Below are positions 36,149-36,187 of a stretch of DNA of 36,187 bases, in pieces. Source of the DNA: Candidatus Cryptobacteroides excrementavium (GTDB taxonomy: Bacteria; Bacteroidota; Bacteroidia; Bacteroidales; UBA932); NCBI GenBank assembly GCA_017695025.1, contig JADILX010000125.1, positions 1 to 36,187 on the forward strand, given 5' to 3'. Numbering within the stretch: position 1 is the stretch's first letter; each line of letters begins with the position of its first letter. A program made the translations under genes and the position numbers. The notes beneath the pieces are model-generated. The model worked only from the letters and a program-made list of their open reading frames with translations. It ran no database searches and was not told the origin of the DNA.

Positions 36149-36187
36149 AGTCCAATTTTTTAATGTCATGTGTTCCCCGCATACGTG

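Overview
**Organism.** The window is a contiguous piece of a chromosome from the order Bacteroidales. The evidence is a complete SusC/SusD-type starch utilisation locus, lipoprotein signals of Bacteroidetes style, promoters of the TTTG/TAnnTTTG type rather than TTGACA/TATAAT, weak Shine-Dalgarno signals, and a moderate GC content. The genus cannot be fixed from sequence reading alone; a Rikenellaceae- or Cryptobacteroides-like gut anaerobe would fit. I see no insertion sequence, phage, CRISPR array or rRNA.

**Layout.** (1) 1-1786: two terminator hairpins, tRNA-Ser(GGA), a META-domain lipoprotein and a YhhN-family membrane protein. (2) 1818-6488, minus strand: a single-domain malic enzyme, then an operon of polyprenyl diphosphate synthase, U32-family protein and patatin-like phospholipase ending in a strong terminator. 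(3) 6588-8962, plus strand: rsgA and a MATE transporter, overlapping by 4 nt. (4) 8963-12794: an OPA-family sugar-phosphate-type MFS transporter and malQ, behind a promoter overlapped by a perfect palindrome. (5) 12833-15029, minus strand: a LytS-like histidine kinase and LytTR response regulator. (6) 15210-32548, plus strand: the starch locus, in order SLC45-type MFS transporter, susC, susD, a greatly enlarged susE-like gene, a surface-type GH13 amylase, a compact GH13, susA (neopullulanase/cyclomaltodextrinase) and susB (GH97), ending in a hairpin terminator. (7) 32644-35668, minus strand: pflB-pflA. (8) a short ssb at the right edge.

**How it works together.** Starch would be held at the surface by SusD and the multi-module SusE-like protein and cut by the first GH13. 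Oligosaccharides would be imported by SusC and trimmed in the periplasm by the second GH13, SusA and SusB. The SLC45 transporter would take maltose or glucose across the inner membrane, and MalQ would process it in the cytoplasm. Pyruvate formate-lyase would serve fermentation of the resulting pyruvate.

**Most interesting point.** No SusR or hybrid two-component regulator is present. The only regulator beside the locus is the divergent LytS/LytTR pair. The intergenic region between lytS and the transporter carries a 9-bp direct repeat with a 12-bp spacer, the layout expected for a LytTR-binding site, just upstream of the transporter's -33 element. This suggests a starch locus controlled by a LytTR-type two-component system.
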